Both the position numbers and the translations under genes were made by a program. Positions 23,131 through 33,229 of a DNA stretch of 64,000 bases are shown here, piece after piece. Origin of the DNA: Cordylochernes scorpioides (lineage: Eukaryota > Arthropoda > Arachnida > Pseudoscorpiones > Chernetidae); NCBI GenBank assembly GCA_030710605.1, contig CP092886.1:56528177-56592176 (forward strand). The letters are read 5' to 3'. The notes under the pieces are model-generated. The model was not told the origin of the DNA. It ran no database searches and saw only the letters and a program-made list of their open reading frames with translations. Positions within the stretch are counted from its first letter, which is position 1, and each line of letters starts with the position of its first letter.

Positions 23131-23794
23131 GGAACCACCCGGTGAAGACCGGTGGCAGCCGAAGTGACACCATGATGAATACCATAATAAGTTGTATGAA
23201 AAAAAAAAATAGTACAAAAGGAAATTGTAATGGGTACAGGTTGATAAATGAAAAAAAAAAAAAAAAAAGATTGTGCAACTGAAAGTTGTTGACGGCTCGC
23301 GCCATCTGTTGAAATAAATATCAACTGATCGTTGATTTTTTAATAATTACAGAGTTATTGGCCAAATACTTTTCTTTATTAATCAAGAAAAGGCCAACCT
23401 GTACGCGTTTTAGGCTATTGGCCCCCGAAAGCGTGTGCGGGCTGCACCTCAACGGCTAAAAAAAAGCTGGTCTTTGAGGCTTCCTGAAAAATCAAGGTAT
23501 GGCTATTTAAGGCTATAAGTGCCATATCTTGCAAGAATTCTAAGACACTTCAAATAATTTGGTAAACGAATAGCAATGGGTCTCTTTAATTTACCATTTA
23601 ACAGGCATTTTTATGGTAAAATTAAAGGACTAATTTCTCTAGTCATTTGTAAATAATTTCCAGTTGTTTTAAAATTCTTCTAACAATTTATCATATTAAA
23701 TCACATTTTAAGGTGTCAGGGGAGTTGTAAAGTGTTAAGGCCGGGTGGAATAATCTTATCGTAAAGATAGAGGCTGCCTGGCCGGCATTCATAG
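23131..23794. other. Unassigned AT-rich stretch
   Basis: A-runs are present near 23200-23270. No gene or repeat family is recognised. Confidence 0.4.
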
Positions 23795-24067
23795 TTCTTG
23801 AAAATAAAGATACTTCGGCCAGTAGATTATTTTATTACCTCGACGTTTCGACAAAAATCTTTTGTCCTCGTCAGGAGCAAACAAAAATTAAAACATTTGG
23901 CAAGGCGTTAAAATTATTCTGAGAAAAAGAAATAGGAAAATAATAATTTTTAACGCCTTGCCAAATGTTTTAATTTTTGTTTGCTCCTGACGAGGACAAA
24001 ATATTTTTGTCGAAACGTCGAGGTAATAAAAAGATTAACTGGCCGAAGTATCTTTATTTTTAAGAAA
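23795..24067. repeat. Foldback element with inverted hammerhead-like motifs
   Basis: The two halves are inverted copies: AATAAAGATACTTCGGCCAGT on the left matches the complement near 24035-24062, and the inner GCAAGGCGTTAAAA / TTTTAACGCCTTGC blocks also pair. Each half holds the word CTCCTGACGAGGACAAAA, then TTTTTGTCGAAACGTCGAGG. The right copy is on plus (23985-24023) and the left copy on minus (about 23838-23876). CTGACGA and GAAA separated by a 7-bp stem (GACAAAA/TTTTGTC) is the layout of a hammerhead ribozyme core. No ORF. Confidence 0.85.
23987..24023 (+). ncRNA. Candidate hammerhead ribozyme core, plus-strand copy
   Basis: CTGACGA (23987-23993) fits the invariant CUGANGA. Stem II is GACAAAA (23995-24001) with TTTTGTC (24005-24011), followed directly by GAAA (24012-24015) and ACGTC as a short stem III and cleavage triplet (GTC). 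One G (23994) is unpaired between the core and stem II, which departs from the classic form. Stem I would be GAG after the cleavage site with CTC before the core. Stem III is very short, as in hammerheads of Penelope-like elements, which are thought to act as dimers. Activity is unproven. Confidence 0.4.
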
Positions 24068-24263
24068 TAATCTTAGTCTACCAAATTGAAAAACAAATAT
24101 ATAAAATGTTAATTATTTGAAAAATTATACAATATATATTTTTTATAAACTTGAGATAAAAACAATTTGCACAAATAATTTTTTTGTATTAAAGAAAATT
24201 TGATATTTTATGAGCTTAAAATAAATTTTGTCACTTAAAAAAATAAGAGAAACCTCAAAAGAT

Positions 24264-24386
24264 GTGGCACGTCAATTTATTTTTATAGTAGCAACAATTT
24301 AAAATTTATAAAATATCATAGAGGAAATGAGGCAGTTTGCAGAGTATCAATATACGTATAAATATCAAAATTAATCATCTGTTCAT
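24264..24386 (+). repeat. Direct repeat upstream of the gag-only element
   Basis: About 120 bases similar to 26337-26456 (ATTTTTATAG.., AAATTTATAAAATATCA.., AATGAGGCA.., ATAAATATCAAAATTAAT). The pair brackets the ORF1-only element and its flanks. The beginning of each resembles Helitron body sequence (GGCACGTCAATTTATTT against GGCAATTTATTTGAG at 59281). Confidence 0.65.
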
Positions 24387-24399
24387 GCGCCAACGCTCC

Positions 24400-25866
24400 G
24401 ACGCTCTTCCGCCATGGATTCCTGCAAGAAGAAGAAGAAAGCCAACAAGCCCTCACAACCCTCGGTTGACATCGCGGCTCTTGTTGAAGAAGACAACATG
24501 GTCATCTCTCGACACTACCAAATCCTGCAATCCCTCGGCCAGCCCTCCCTAGCAGCTCTTCACCTGGACCTTGTTCGCTTCATTGAGCAGCGAACGTAAA
24601 TAATCAAGTGCCTAGTTAGGGATGTGAAGAACTTCGCGGGCACCGTGAATGACTTCATGGAGCTGGATGAAATCATGGATGCCCAAATGCCCAAGAAAAC
24701 CTGCCAAACCACTCAAACTAGCCCTGCTCCCACCTGCAAGGACTCTAGCGCTCAGACCGAGCTCATCAAGTCTGCCACCCCCGCTCCAGCCGCTGTCCCT
24801 GTGGCAGCACCTGCTCCCAAGAAGCCAGACCCTGCTCTAACCAAGAGGAAGCAGCCAGAGGCGTCAAACCCGCCCGCTAAGAGGACCAAACCACGGGTTC
24901 CAGCCAAGCCTGTATCTTCCCGCGCCCCCAAGTCTGCCGTTGCCAAAGGCACTCACAATGGGGAGAAATCTGCGGCCCACATCGTGGTTATTGCAAATAA
25001 CCCGCAGGCTGACCCACGGGACATCCTCAAAGCTGTCCGCGTTGCCCACACTCTGCCCCAAGGCGTCTGGGCGTCTCTGCGCACCAGGGGAAAACTGGTG
25101 CTGCACTCCAACACTACCGTGGCCATTCCTGCCGTCAGCTCTGCCCTGGACAACAAGCTCCAAGGCCTGAAAGTCCGGGAACTGAGGCAATTCTCTAAGA
25201 ATCTGCCTTTTGAACGTGGAGGCGGAAACCGCGGATGAGGACATTGTCAAGGCCTTCCTTTCCACCGATGCCCTCAGCCAGCTTCCTGGAGACAAGTCTG
25301 TCCGAGTGGCACACAGATCTCCGACCAGAAATGTCACCTGCACGGCCTTCTTCGAGCTGGACTTGGCTTCCTACAAGGCCATTGGAAGACGTGGCAGGAT
25401 CATTGTGGACCAAGTGATCCTGAACTACGAGGAGTCTGTCCGCGTCCGCGTCTGCTACCGCTGCTGTGGCTACGGCCACAACGCCGATAGGTGCACCAAG
25501 GCTACGATCACCTGCTTCCACTGCGCTTCTGGTGACCACCAAGGCCGAAGCTGTCCAACGGCCAAGTGCGTCAACTGCTCAGCCAAGGGTCTCTCTGCCG
25601 ACCACGAGGCAAGATCAATCAAAGATGTCTTGCCCAACTGCCAGAGCTAGAGCTGCAAAGTTTTAGTCCTCCCGCCTTCTTCCTGCTTCCTGACCTCCGC
25701 GGACCCAATCCGGCGTAACCTGCCTCTTCCCTAACGGAGATCCTGTCCCTAGCCTCTCCAGCCTGGTCATAGTGGTTTTATATATTCCGCTTTACGCGGC
25801 CATTGGGGCTCAAAAATCATTTATTTTGGTTAGAGAGAGAGCAGCCCCAAAAAATAAAGATGTTTT
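24400..25866 (+). mobile_element. ORF1-only LINE derivative (HAL1-like)
   Basis: A unit with a near full-length gag ORF followed directly by a 3' UTR and no endonuclease or RT. The 3' end carries CCGCTTTACGCGG (hairpin), GGGGCT and AGCAGCCCC (second hairpin) and AATAAAGAT, matching the copy ending at 18905. This is the design of half-LINEs such as mammalian HAL1, which keep ORF1 and depend on another LINE for RT. The R1/LOA-type LINE at 59.7 kb has a related ORF1 and is a candidate relative. Target duplications could not be identified. Confidence 0.75.
24414..25650 (+). pseudogene. ORF1 zinc-knuckle gag of the ORF1-only element
   Basis: Begins MDSCKKKKKANKPSQPSVD at 24414 and runs to an in-frame stop at 24597-24599, then continues open in the same frame to about 25200 with a Pro/Ala/Lys-rich linker. 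The frame shifts near 25200 and continues to 25650. The C-terminal part has AETADEDIVKAFLSTDALSQ, then three knuckles: CYRCCGYGHNADRC, CFHCASGDHQGRSC and CVNCSAKGLSADHEA. The domain order matches LINE ORF1 proteins of the R1/LOA type. One stop and one frameshift make this copy non-functional. The protein would bind RNA and form particles with a LINE RT. Confidence 0.8.
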
Positions 25867-26555
25867 ATCTCTGTTCATGCGGTAGTTGGCGATCTAAGGA
25901 TACGCTCCAGGAGCCTGGGTTACCTTTATGTTACTACTACTACTCTCTGTTCATAAAATTATAAATACTTTGCCTATGAGAGCTGTGACTCACAGCTTCC
26001 AAATATTGTTGCTACTGACATGGATATGGCGTGCTTCTGTTGAGAATTCCCTCGGAACCTTGGAAGTTTGTCTCTAGTAGCTCATCATCCTTTATCATGC
26101 AGCGTGAGGAGCGGCTTTGTCATCGTATCATCTATAGGCACATTGTCATCTTGGAGGGAAAATTCGTCTTGACACGGCGGTGGAATCCTGGGGTCAGTTC
26201 AGAAAAATATAACCCACATCACCCATGGTCTCAAGGTCTTCTTGGCACAATCTTCAGTTTGTCTTCCCTAAACTACCCAGCATCTCCACCAAAAAGTCCC
26301 TTAGAAAATTAGGAAATACAAACTTCAGGATGACACGGCACTTTATTTTTTTATAGCAAGAGAACAAATTAAAATTTCTAAAATATCAGAGGCAATGAGG
26401 CAAGTTTTACAGAATAGCAAAATATATAAATATCAAAATTAATAATCTGTTGTTTATAGAATAATAAATATTTTGCGCTACAGCATGTCGAAAGAGGATA
26501 TTTCTTTTGTAAAATAGTTTCATAGTCTCTCTCTCCTCTCACATATATACATACA
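25867..26555. other. Repeat-derived stretch between gag-only element and Helitrons
   Basis: 25880-25930 is the inverted match of 17821-17875. 25985-26310 resembles 17975-18176 directly. 26305-26345 matches Helitron body sequence. 26337-26456 is the direct repeat of 24264-24386. No gene. Confidence 0.55.
26337..26456 (+). repeat. Direct repeat downstream of the gag-only element
   Basis: Second copy of the roughly 120-bp repeat at 24264-24386. The identity is moderate, with scattered indels. Confidence 0.65.
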
Positions 26556-26870
26556 CTAGCCGAATGACCCGGGCAACGCCCGGGTTTTACCCGATTAAAT
26601 GCTTTTATTCAAATACTATTCGTTACAATTATAAATTGGCGCCGTGGATGTCATTCTTGTATAATATATAAATGAGTTTTAAAAATTGTAAAAAAAAAAA
26701 AAAATGCATCGGCCGGGAATCGAACCCGGGGCGCCCGCGTGGCAGGCGAGCATTCTACCACTGAACCAAAAGCAAATGGTGACAGAATTAAGAACGCATG
26801 ACGATGATAACTGTATATTATCGGTGACAGAGGCGGCCGTTGAGGAAAGACGGTCGTGACTATATATCCT
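26556..26870 (-). mobile_element. Short Helitron-like element carrying tRNA-Gly
   Basis: On the minus strand its 3' end has the hairpin CCCGGGCGTTGCCCGGG, then a few bases, then CTAG (26556-26559 on plus), the standard Helitron terminus. The opposite end has ATATATAGTCACGACCGTC. Both modules are shared with the tRNA-Thr-bearing element at 46249-47377. Between them lie a roughly 95-bp common 3' block (ACTATTCGTTACAATT..GGCGCCGTGGATGTC) and a tRNA-Gly copy in the same orientation as the element. No Rep/helicase ORF, so it is non-autonomous. Confidence 0.8.
26705..26775 (-). pseudogene. tRNA-Gly(GCC) copy with broken acceptor stem
   Basis: Reads as tRNA-Gly with anticodon GCC, complete D, anticodon and T arms (the T stem is fully paired here) and both internal promoter boxes. 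The 5' acceptor strand reads about GCTTTTG where GCATCGG is expected, so it no longer pairs with the 3' strand CCGATGC. A long T-run follows on the minus strand. Likely a non-functional copy, though transcription by RNA polymerase III is possible. Confidence 0.85.
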
Positions 26871-27122
26871 TCCTTATATATATAAAAATGAAATGCGAAA
26901 TCGATGTTTATTATCGCATCACGCAAAATCTACTGACTCAATCATTATGGAATTTCGCATGTAGGTAGCTGAAGATTTCGTTTAACATATAGGCTATTCA
27001 AAAAACTAAAAAAGTTGATGTGCTTTTTTTAAAAAATAAAAAACCAAAAAGCGTTAGTTCCAGTCTTTTACCGCTAGGGCGCAGCACTGGTCGCGACGAT
27101 AAATGAATTTGATTTTTTTAAA

Positions 27123-27193
27123 GCATCGGTGGTTCAGTGGTAGAATGCTCGCCTGCCACGCGGGCGGCCAGGGTTCGATTCCCGGCCGATGCA
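27123..27193 (+). tRNA. tRNA-Gly (anticodon GCC)
   Basis: A 71-base cloverleaf: acceptor GCATCGG (27123-27129) pairs perfectly with CCGATGC (27186-27192), discriminator A, anticodon stem CTCGC/GCGGG with loop CTGCCAC. Box A TGGTTCAGTGG (27130-27140) and box B GGTTCGATTCC (27172-27182) are intact, so RNA polymerase III transcription is expected. One T-stem mismatch (A where C is usual, opposite G) departs from the standard gene. An eight-T terminator follows. It lies inside a Helitron-like element and was probably copied with it. Confidence 0.93.
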
Positions 27194-27201
27194 TTTTTTT
27201 T
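27194..27201 (+). terminator. RNA polymerase III T-run terminator
   Basis: Eight T directly after the tRNA-Gly 3' end. Confidence 0.85.
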
Positions 27202-27967
27202 AAACAATTTTTAAAACTCATTTATATTATTAAAATGTCTTCTATATAAATGGAAATTTCATAAGTGGTGCTCGCTAAAAACTTTCGTTACAATGCATCA
27301 ATTTCGACCAAATTTTCAACATTTATGTAAAACGAGATGGAGCAGGTTTTGCTTAACATCAAAATATTTTTCCTAATTTTAAAATACATAACTTTGCTGT
27401 TATCGATAAAATACAAAAAAAATCAACAGAGTTAATTTTATTTATATATAAATACAAAAAAAAAAATTCAGCAATTCATTCAACTCAATCTAAAAAAATA
27501 TTCAAAACAAGCAATTTTAAGATAACACCATATGTAAAACAGTCGGCCAAGAAAACAACAACGATATTACATCTTTCTCACATATTCACACACAATCTTG
27601 ATTAATAATTAAAACTAATCTTTAGCATTGTTTATTATACTTCATAATATATAATATTCGTTAGGCAAACTTTCACTCGGATAAAACCCGGGCGAAGCCG
27701 GGTGCACATCCGCTAGTATTATATATATAAAAATGAAATGCGAAATCGATGTTTGTTATCGCATCACGCAGAATCTACTGACTCAATCATTATGGAATTT
27801 CGGATGTAGGTAGCTGAAGATTTCGTTTAACATATAGGCTATTCAAAAAACTAAAAAAGTTAATGTGCTTTTTTTAAAAAATAAAAAACCAAAAAGCGTT
27901 AGTTCCAGTCTTTTACCGCTAGGGCGCAGCACTGGTCGCGACGATAAATGAATTTGATTTTTTTAAA

Positions 27968-28038
27968 GCATCGGTGGTTCAGTGGTAGAATGCTCGCCTG
28001 CCACGCGGGCGGCCAGGGTTCGATTCCCGGCCGATGCA
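27968..28038 (+). tRNA. tRNA-Gly (anticodon GCC), second copy
   Basis: Sequence identical to the tRNA at 27123-27193, including the same T-stem mismatch, with full acceptor pairing and both promoter boxes. The shared mismatch shows that the tRNA was duplicated with the element and not captured again. Confidence 0.93.
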
Positions 28039-28046
28039 TTTTTTTT
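28039..28046 (+). terminator. RNA polymerase III T-run terminator
   Basis: Eight T directly after the second tRNA-Gly. Confidence 0.85.
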
Positions 28047-28610
28047 AAAACAATTTTTAAAACTCATTTATATTATATCTATATTAATAAAATGCAAATT
28101 TCATAAGTGGTGTTCGCTAAAAACTTTCGTTACAATGCATCAATTTCGACCAAATTTTCAACATTTATGTAAAACGAGATGGAGCAGGTTTTGCTTAACA
28201 TCAAAATATTTTTCCTAACTTTAAAATACATAACTTTGCTGTTATCGATAAAATACAAAAAAATTCAACAGAGTTAATTTTATTTATATATAAATACAAA
28301 AAAAAAAAATTCAGCAATTCATTCAACTCAATCTAAAAAAATATTCAAAACAAGCAATTTTAAGATAACACCATATGTAAAACAGTCGGCCAAGAAAACA
28401 ACAACGATATTACATCTTTCTCACATATTCACACACAATCTTGATTAATAATTAAAACTAATCTTTAGCATTGTTTATTATACTTCATAATATATAATAT
28501 TCGTTAGGCAAACTTTCACTCGGATAAAACCCGGGCGAAGCCGGGTACACATCCGCTAGTAGTAATATATATTTTGAAAATAGAACAATCCATAAATAAA
28601 TATATAATTA

Positions 28611-28764
28611 AAAAGGCATATATTGGATCAAAATATCATTTATTTTACCAATATATCAGTTTGACACACATTAATATGTTATAATACCTTGATGAAGGTT
28701 GGCGTTCAGCCAATTGAAATATTGATAAAATAAGTGATATTTTGATCCAATATATGCCTTTTTA
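28611..28764. repeat. Foldback MITE with hammerhead-like centre
   Basis: Arms pair over roughly 45 bases (AAAAGGCATATATTGGATCA.. and its complement; ..TTATTTTACCAATATATC with GATATTGATAAAATAA-type pairing). The centre (28688-28719) reads CTTGATGA, a stem TTGGC/GCCAA, then GAAA. That resembles a decayed hammerhead core with an extra T and no clear stem III. No ORF. Confidence 0.75.
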
Positions 28765-28775
28765 ATAAAAAAAAT

Positions 28776-29175
28776 ACAGGGTGATCCAAAAGTCCCGCAC
28801 TATTTTAAAAATTAATAACTCCGCGAATATTTGCGCTAGAGCAATGCGGTAAACACCATTGTGTTCAGGATGCAATGGGATTTTTTATGGCAAATAATGA
28901 AAAATTCGAAATTGATTTTAGTTACAATTTTTTTCGCCAGATGGCGCTCTACCAGAATCAGAGATTCAGCGGCCAAATTGTTTGATAAATTGAAAAATAT
29001 AACTGATCGACACGTATTTTTCCTTTTTGAATACCAGGAAAGAACCCTAATAATATCAAATAACAAATTAATAAAACACCACTTCGCCAAAAGTATGAAG
29101 AATTGGTTAACGATTTTCAAATACAATCAGAGATATGTAAAATAGGTAAATGCAAATTAAAACATGTAGCAAAAA
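28776..29175 (+). repeat. 400-bp repeat with mariner-like end, copy 1
   Basis: Begins ACAGGGTGATCCAAAAGTCC, the style of terminal repeat of mariner/Tc1 elements, and matches 40080-40477 (minus) almost throughout. Both copies keep an open frame of about 90 codons (with FDKLKNITDRHVFFLFEY), but substitutions do not look codon-like and no domain is recognised. I read it as a non-autonomous element or a one-ended piece. Confidence 0.75.
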
Positions 29176-29324
29176 GAAAATTGATATTTTAGATACGGTT
29201 TGTTTCCGAAGATAATAAATTTCTAATATTTTTAATTCAACTCTCACTCAGTATCGATTATATTTATTTTAATTCATTTGAAAAATATGTATCTATCTCT
29301 GATAATTTATTTTACTCTGGAATG

Positions 29325-30125
29325 CCGTTGTTGTTGTCGTGTCCAATAAAGAGCCTCAGATGTATCCATGCATCTCCATCACAGCAGCAGCAATGTCCAC
29401 TATCTTGGGTGTGTAAAGCTGCTGCTCTGGGTCTATGTCAAATTTCTGCAAGGCTGCGGCCATTGCTGGCTATGAGAATATGTGGGAAGGTGTAAGTTCC
29501 ACACCAGGACAATTGTTGCATGCCCTATAGGTTCTTGTGCCATCTGGATGTATTGTCATTCCTTTATAGTGTTTTGTTCTAAGTCTTGTTATAGTTTTTG
29601 TCATTTTTCTCTCAGAGTTTATTTCGCATTTTGATCTTTTCTTTTTTTTTGTTTAATTATCTTGTATTTTGACAAAGAATCAGCGTCAAATAATGACATT
29701 TGTTCTTTCCTTTGGCTCAACTTTCTTGCTTCCTTTACCAATTCAAATGCCATTTCATTAACCCCGATCCCAGCATGGGCAGGGATCCAATGTAGAATGC
29801 AGTTATTCTCCAATGGTTCCAGTTGGGTAAGTAACGAGTGTATTTTCTGTGTGATTTTAGTATTGCTCTTCTGAATTGCTTCTATAGCGGATATGGAGTC
29901 GCTGTATACTAAAATTCCTTCTGCTTGATGCAGGGATGGTTGGTTAAGGCATACATCAAGGGCTTTCCAGATTACTGTCAGTTCACAAGTGAAGTTTGAC
30001 GAAATCTGTCCTGCTCTTTCTTTGATTTTGATGTTTGATCCATCTTGCAGTATTATGTTAATTCCAGCCCCTCCATTACTCAGGGTAAGGTCTGAAGATC
30101 CATCTGTATATGCTGTTAAAGGGCG
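29325..30125 (-). pseudogene. LINE 3' region with RNase H domain
   Basis: On the minus strand from about 30110 downward the sequence reads as RNase H: YTDGSSDLTLSNGGAGINI, then FTCELTVIWKALDV, YSDSISAIEAIQ and LHWIPAHAGIGVNEMAFELVKEA. These carry the catalytic Asp, Glu, Asp and the late His-bearing loop. Stops interrupt the section after 29619. The C-terminal tail and stop at about 29360, followed by a (CAA)n tail, match the plus-strand fragment at 10965-11155. The 5' side is cut by the plus-strand LINE starting near 30140. I/Jockey group with RNase H. Confidence 0.8.
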
Positions 30126-30139
30126 TGGCCTAGCATTTT

Positions 30140-33100
30140 AAATCAAGAATTTGTACTATGAGGACATAGCCGTTAATATTCCAAACACATTAGACCTCGA
30201 AGCCCAAGGTATCAAAGTCTACCTCAATCAAAACAAAGCCATCAACATATACAATATGTATCACCCTCCAAACAATACATTTATTGACGATGGAACAATG
30301 GCTCAATTTCTTACAGACAACACTATTATTGTAGGTGACCTTAATGCCAAACATCAACTATGGGGATGTTCTACGCCAAACCCAAGAGGCAAAATACTAT
30401 CAAAGATAGCTATCAAACATATTTGACGACACTGCCTTCATGTGCTTCAATAATGGGAATCCTACCCATCATTCCTACAAGCTATAATACTGCACAAGCC
30501 CTTGATATAAGTTTTTACTATCCTGACATTTTCCACAAATGCAAATAGCAAATATTAAAAAGTTTTGGAAGTGATCATTTGCCTAATTTGATAGAAATTA
30601 GCCCCATGACCAAAACTAGCTCAATTAAGAAAAATTATGGAACTTCAAAAAGGCTAATATGATATCTTTCGAAAACACCATTATTAAAGCAGCCAAAGTT
30701 TCACTACCAAGAGGTAATATTAAGAAATGGATTCCAAATTATACACACCAGGCAAAAAATATTCAAACACTTATAACTAAAAGAAATGAACTACAAAAGA
30801 GTGCACCCAAAACCAAACAAATTGTAGTACTGAACTGAACATTGTGATTGCAAAAATAAAAAGATTATACGTAAATATGAAAAGGGAAAAATGGAAACAA
30901 ACCTGTGAAAACCTGAACCCAAGACACCCAAATACAAAACCTTGGAATTTGGCAAAACAAATTGACAGAGTCCAGCCACAAACTGAAAACACAAATATGA
31001 TTAAGATTACAGATGGTACACCAGCAACTAATGACAAAATTGCTGCCAATCTTTTAGGTAATTCATATCAAATAAGTAGTAAAATTAAGGTTGAAAAAAG
31101 GCCCGAAAGATTATTCATGACTGTAAAAATGTCACCAGCACTCATAATATTTTCCATGTAAAAAAACAATATGAAAGAGCTAGCTTATGCATTAGAAAAC
31201 ACTGACCTAAACAAGAATCCTGGGCCAGATAGAATCCATGGCCGAATGATATCAAACTTGGGCAAAATTGGCAAAGAAAGACTTCTTAATATTTTCAATA
31301 ACTCCTGGAAAACTGGAAAATTGCCTCATGACTGTAAAAATGCAACAATAATTCCCATTAAAAAACTTGACAAATCTGCTGATGACCCAAAAAACTACCG
31401 ACCTATCTCCCTCACAAATATTTGCTGCAAATTAATGGAAAAAAATTATACTCAGACGACTCACCTACCACCCCGACTTAAGAAATCTCTTACCAGAAGA
31501 ACAATATGGATTTAAGAAAGGACATGGGACAATAGACCAACTCTTATTTTTCACACAAAAGGTAAAAGATGCACAAAACAGAAAACCAACTAACCACACC
31601 TTAGCTGCTTTTTTATACCTTACACAAGCTTTTGATAAGGGGTATGGAAAAACAAGTTAATTACAAAATTATACAAGCATTTCAAAATTGATGGAAAAGC
31701 TATCACTTGGATAAATGATTCCCTTAAAAATAGATACATCAGGGTCAAATATAATGGCACTCTATCTGAAACCTTCAAATTGTACCAAGGATTACCACAA
31801 GGATCAGTCCTTAGCCCAACTCTCTTCACCCTATTTATTGCAGGCATAGAAGAAAAAAATTCACATAAAACCAATATTGGACTTTTCGCTGATGACATTA
31901 TTCTATGGAGCAGCAACACTAACTGGAAAAAAGCTGAAAGAGATTTGAACAAGACTCTTCTCCACCTAGAAAAATTTGCTAATAAACATAAATTAGAATT
32001 TAACCCCCAAAAATCTGAAACCTGTCTTTTTACTACCGATAAGAAACTATACAAAATAAGACCAAATATTATTCTGAAAGAACAACAATTGCAATATAAT
32101 AAACATCCTAAATATCTCGGCTACACCCTGGATCCAGAAATTAACTCCAGTAAACATATTGAAGGAGTTGTTAGAAAAGGAAGAGACCGACTAAAAATCT
32201 TGAAATATATTTCAAGAAGAGTGGGGAGCTGAAGCAACAACACTAAAATTAACTTACACATCTCTAATGAGACCTATCTTGGAATATGGATATCAAATCT
32301 ATGGTACAGCATCTGAAACAAATCTAAAATCACTGGAGAGGATACAACTAAATGCAGCTAGAATTATTACAGGTCTTCGAAATACCCGCCCTAATAATAT
32401 TGTACTTTACGAGGCAGACATTATGCCCTTAAAGGATAGAATAAGCTACAATCTGCCAAAATATATAAACAAAATCAAGAGTTATGAAAACAAACACAGA
32501 ACTTTCAATTACATACTTAATTGGGAACCCAATATAAGACTCAAAAAAGAAGGTCCTCTCCACCTGGCCAAAAGAAATGGATTTTTAAAATATAAACTGG
32601 AAAAATATTATTTAGCTGAAAAAATATCTCCATGCGAACCACTAACAAAATGTTAGTTTTAATGCCACTTTAAATGAACCCACCAACAAACACAATACCA
32701 AAATCCAGAATACTTAAAACAATTATCATTAGAAATAATTAATAAAATTCCTAAAAATGCAATAACTATCTATACCGATGGTAGCAGAGACGAGTTGGGA
32801 CACACTGGCAGTGGCTCTCTCATTAAAACCACAAATGGCAATGAGAAAATAAACAGAAGAAACCCAGAATTTTGCTCAGTCTTCAGATCAGAACTTATAG
32901 CCATCTATGAAGTCTTAAAATCCATCAGAAACACTAAACATCACGATATCTGGATTCTTACTGGTAGTAGAAGTGCCATACAACACTTGAGTCACACAGG
33001 GGAACTTGGAGACAAAGTAAGCAGGAACATAATTGGTTATCTCCAAAAACTCTCAATACCTCAAAAATTAACCTTCAATGGATACCCTTACATGTTAGCA

Positions 33101-33200
33101 TTGAAGGCAATGAAGCTGCTGATGCGCTAGCGAAAAAAGGCACAAAAGAACCCTTGCTACAGAAAAATAAACTTACTTTTAAAGAAATAGAAACAGTAGC
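30140..33200 (+). pseudogene. I-type LINE ORF2 (endonuclease, RT, RNase H), degenerate
   Basis: In order: C-terminal endonuclease (IIVGDLNAKHQLWGCSTPNPRG, about 30325-30400), a degenerate linker, RT (31171-32230) with LNKNPGPDRIHGRMIS, KNYRPISLTNICCKLME, GLPQGSVLSPTLFTLF and catalytic FADDIILW, an RT C-terminal segment (MRPILEYGYQIYG, 32267-32656), and an RNase H remnant (32795-33130). In that remnant the second catalytic region reads TGSRSAIQHL with Gly in place of the usual Asp. Several stops and frameshifts. The element lacks its 5' endonuclease half and ORF1. It abuts the opposite-strand LINE at 29.3-30.1 kb. Confidence 0.85.
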
Positions 33201-33229
33201 CAAAATAAACAAGAACTGGAGGATCCCAC

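Larger units (their letters stand above)
26871..27716 (+). mobile_element. Helitron-like element carrying intact tRNA-Gly, tandem copy 1
   Basis: Begins TCCTTATATATATAAAAATG (5' TC) and ends with the hairpin ACCCGG-GCGAAG-CCGGGT, then GCACATCCG and CTAG at 27713-27716, followed by T. This is the canonical Helitron 3' end at an A/T insertion point. There are no TIRs and no target duplication. It is 846 bp long with no coding capacity. The interior carries a tRNA-Gly gene in sense orientation. The adjacent 27717-28559 copy is about 98% identical by eye and in the same orientation, so the two form a head-to-tail tandem. Confidence 0.88.
27717..28559 (+). mobile_element. Helitron-like element carrying intact tRNA-Gly, tandem copy 2
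   Basis: Same structure as the preceding element: ATATATATAAAAATGAAATG near the 5' end, tRNA-Gly inside, and a 3' hairpin ACCCGG-GCGAAG-CCGGGT followed by ACACATCCG and CTAG at 28556-28559. It starts directly after the CTAG of copy 1 with no spacer DNA, and differs by scattered substitutions and a few small indels. Head-to-tail junctions fit rolling-circle amplification. Unequal crossing-over is an alternative. Confidence 0.88.

Noticed and set aside
26571-26600. GC hairpins such as CCCGGGCAACGCCCGGG read as bacterial-type terminators
   Set aside because: They sit a fixed short distance before CTAG in several copies and fit Helitron 3' ends. The genome is eukaryotic.
27982-28218. 78-codon frame running through the tRNA-Gly
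   Set aside because: A well-known artefact of translating tRNA genes. The peptide is only the box B region read as protein.
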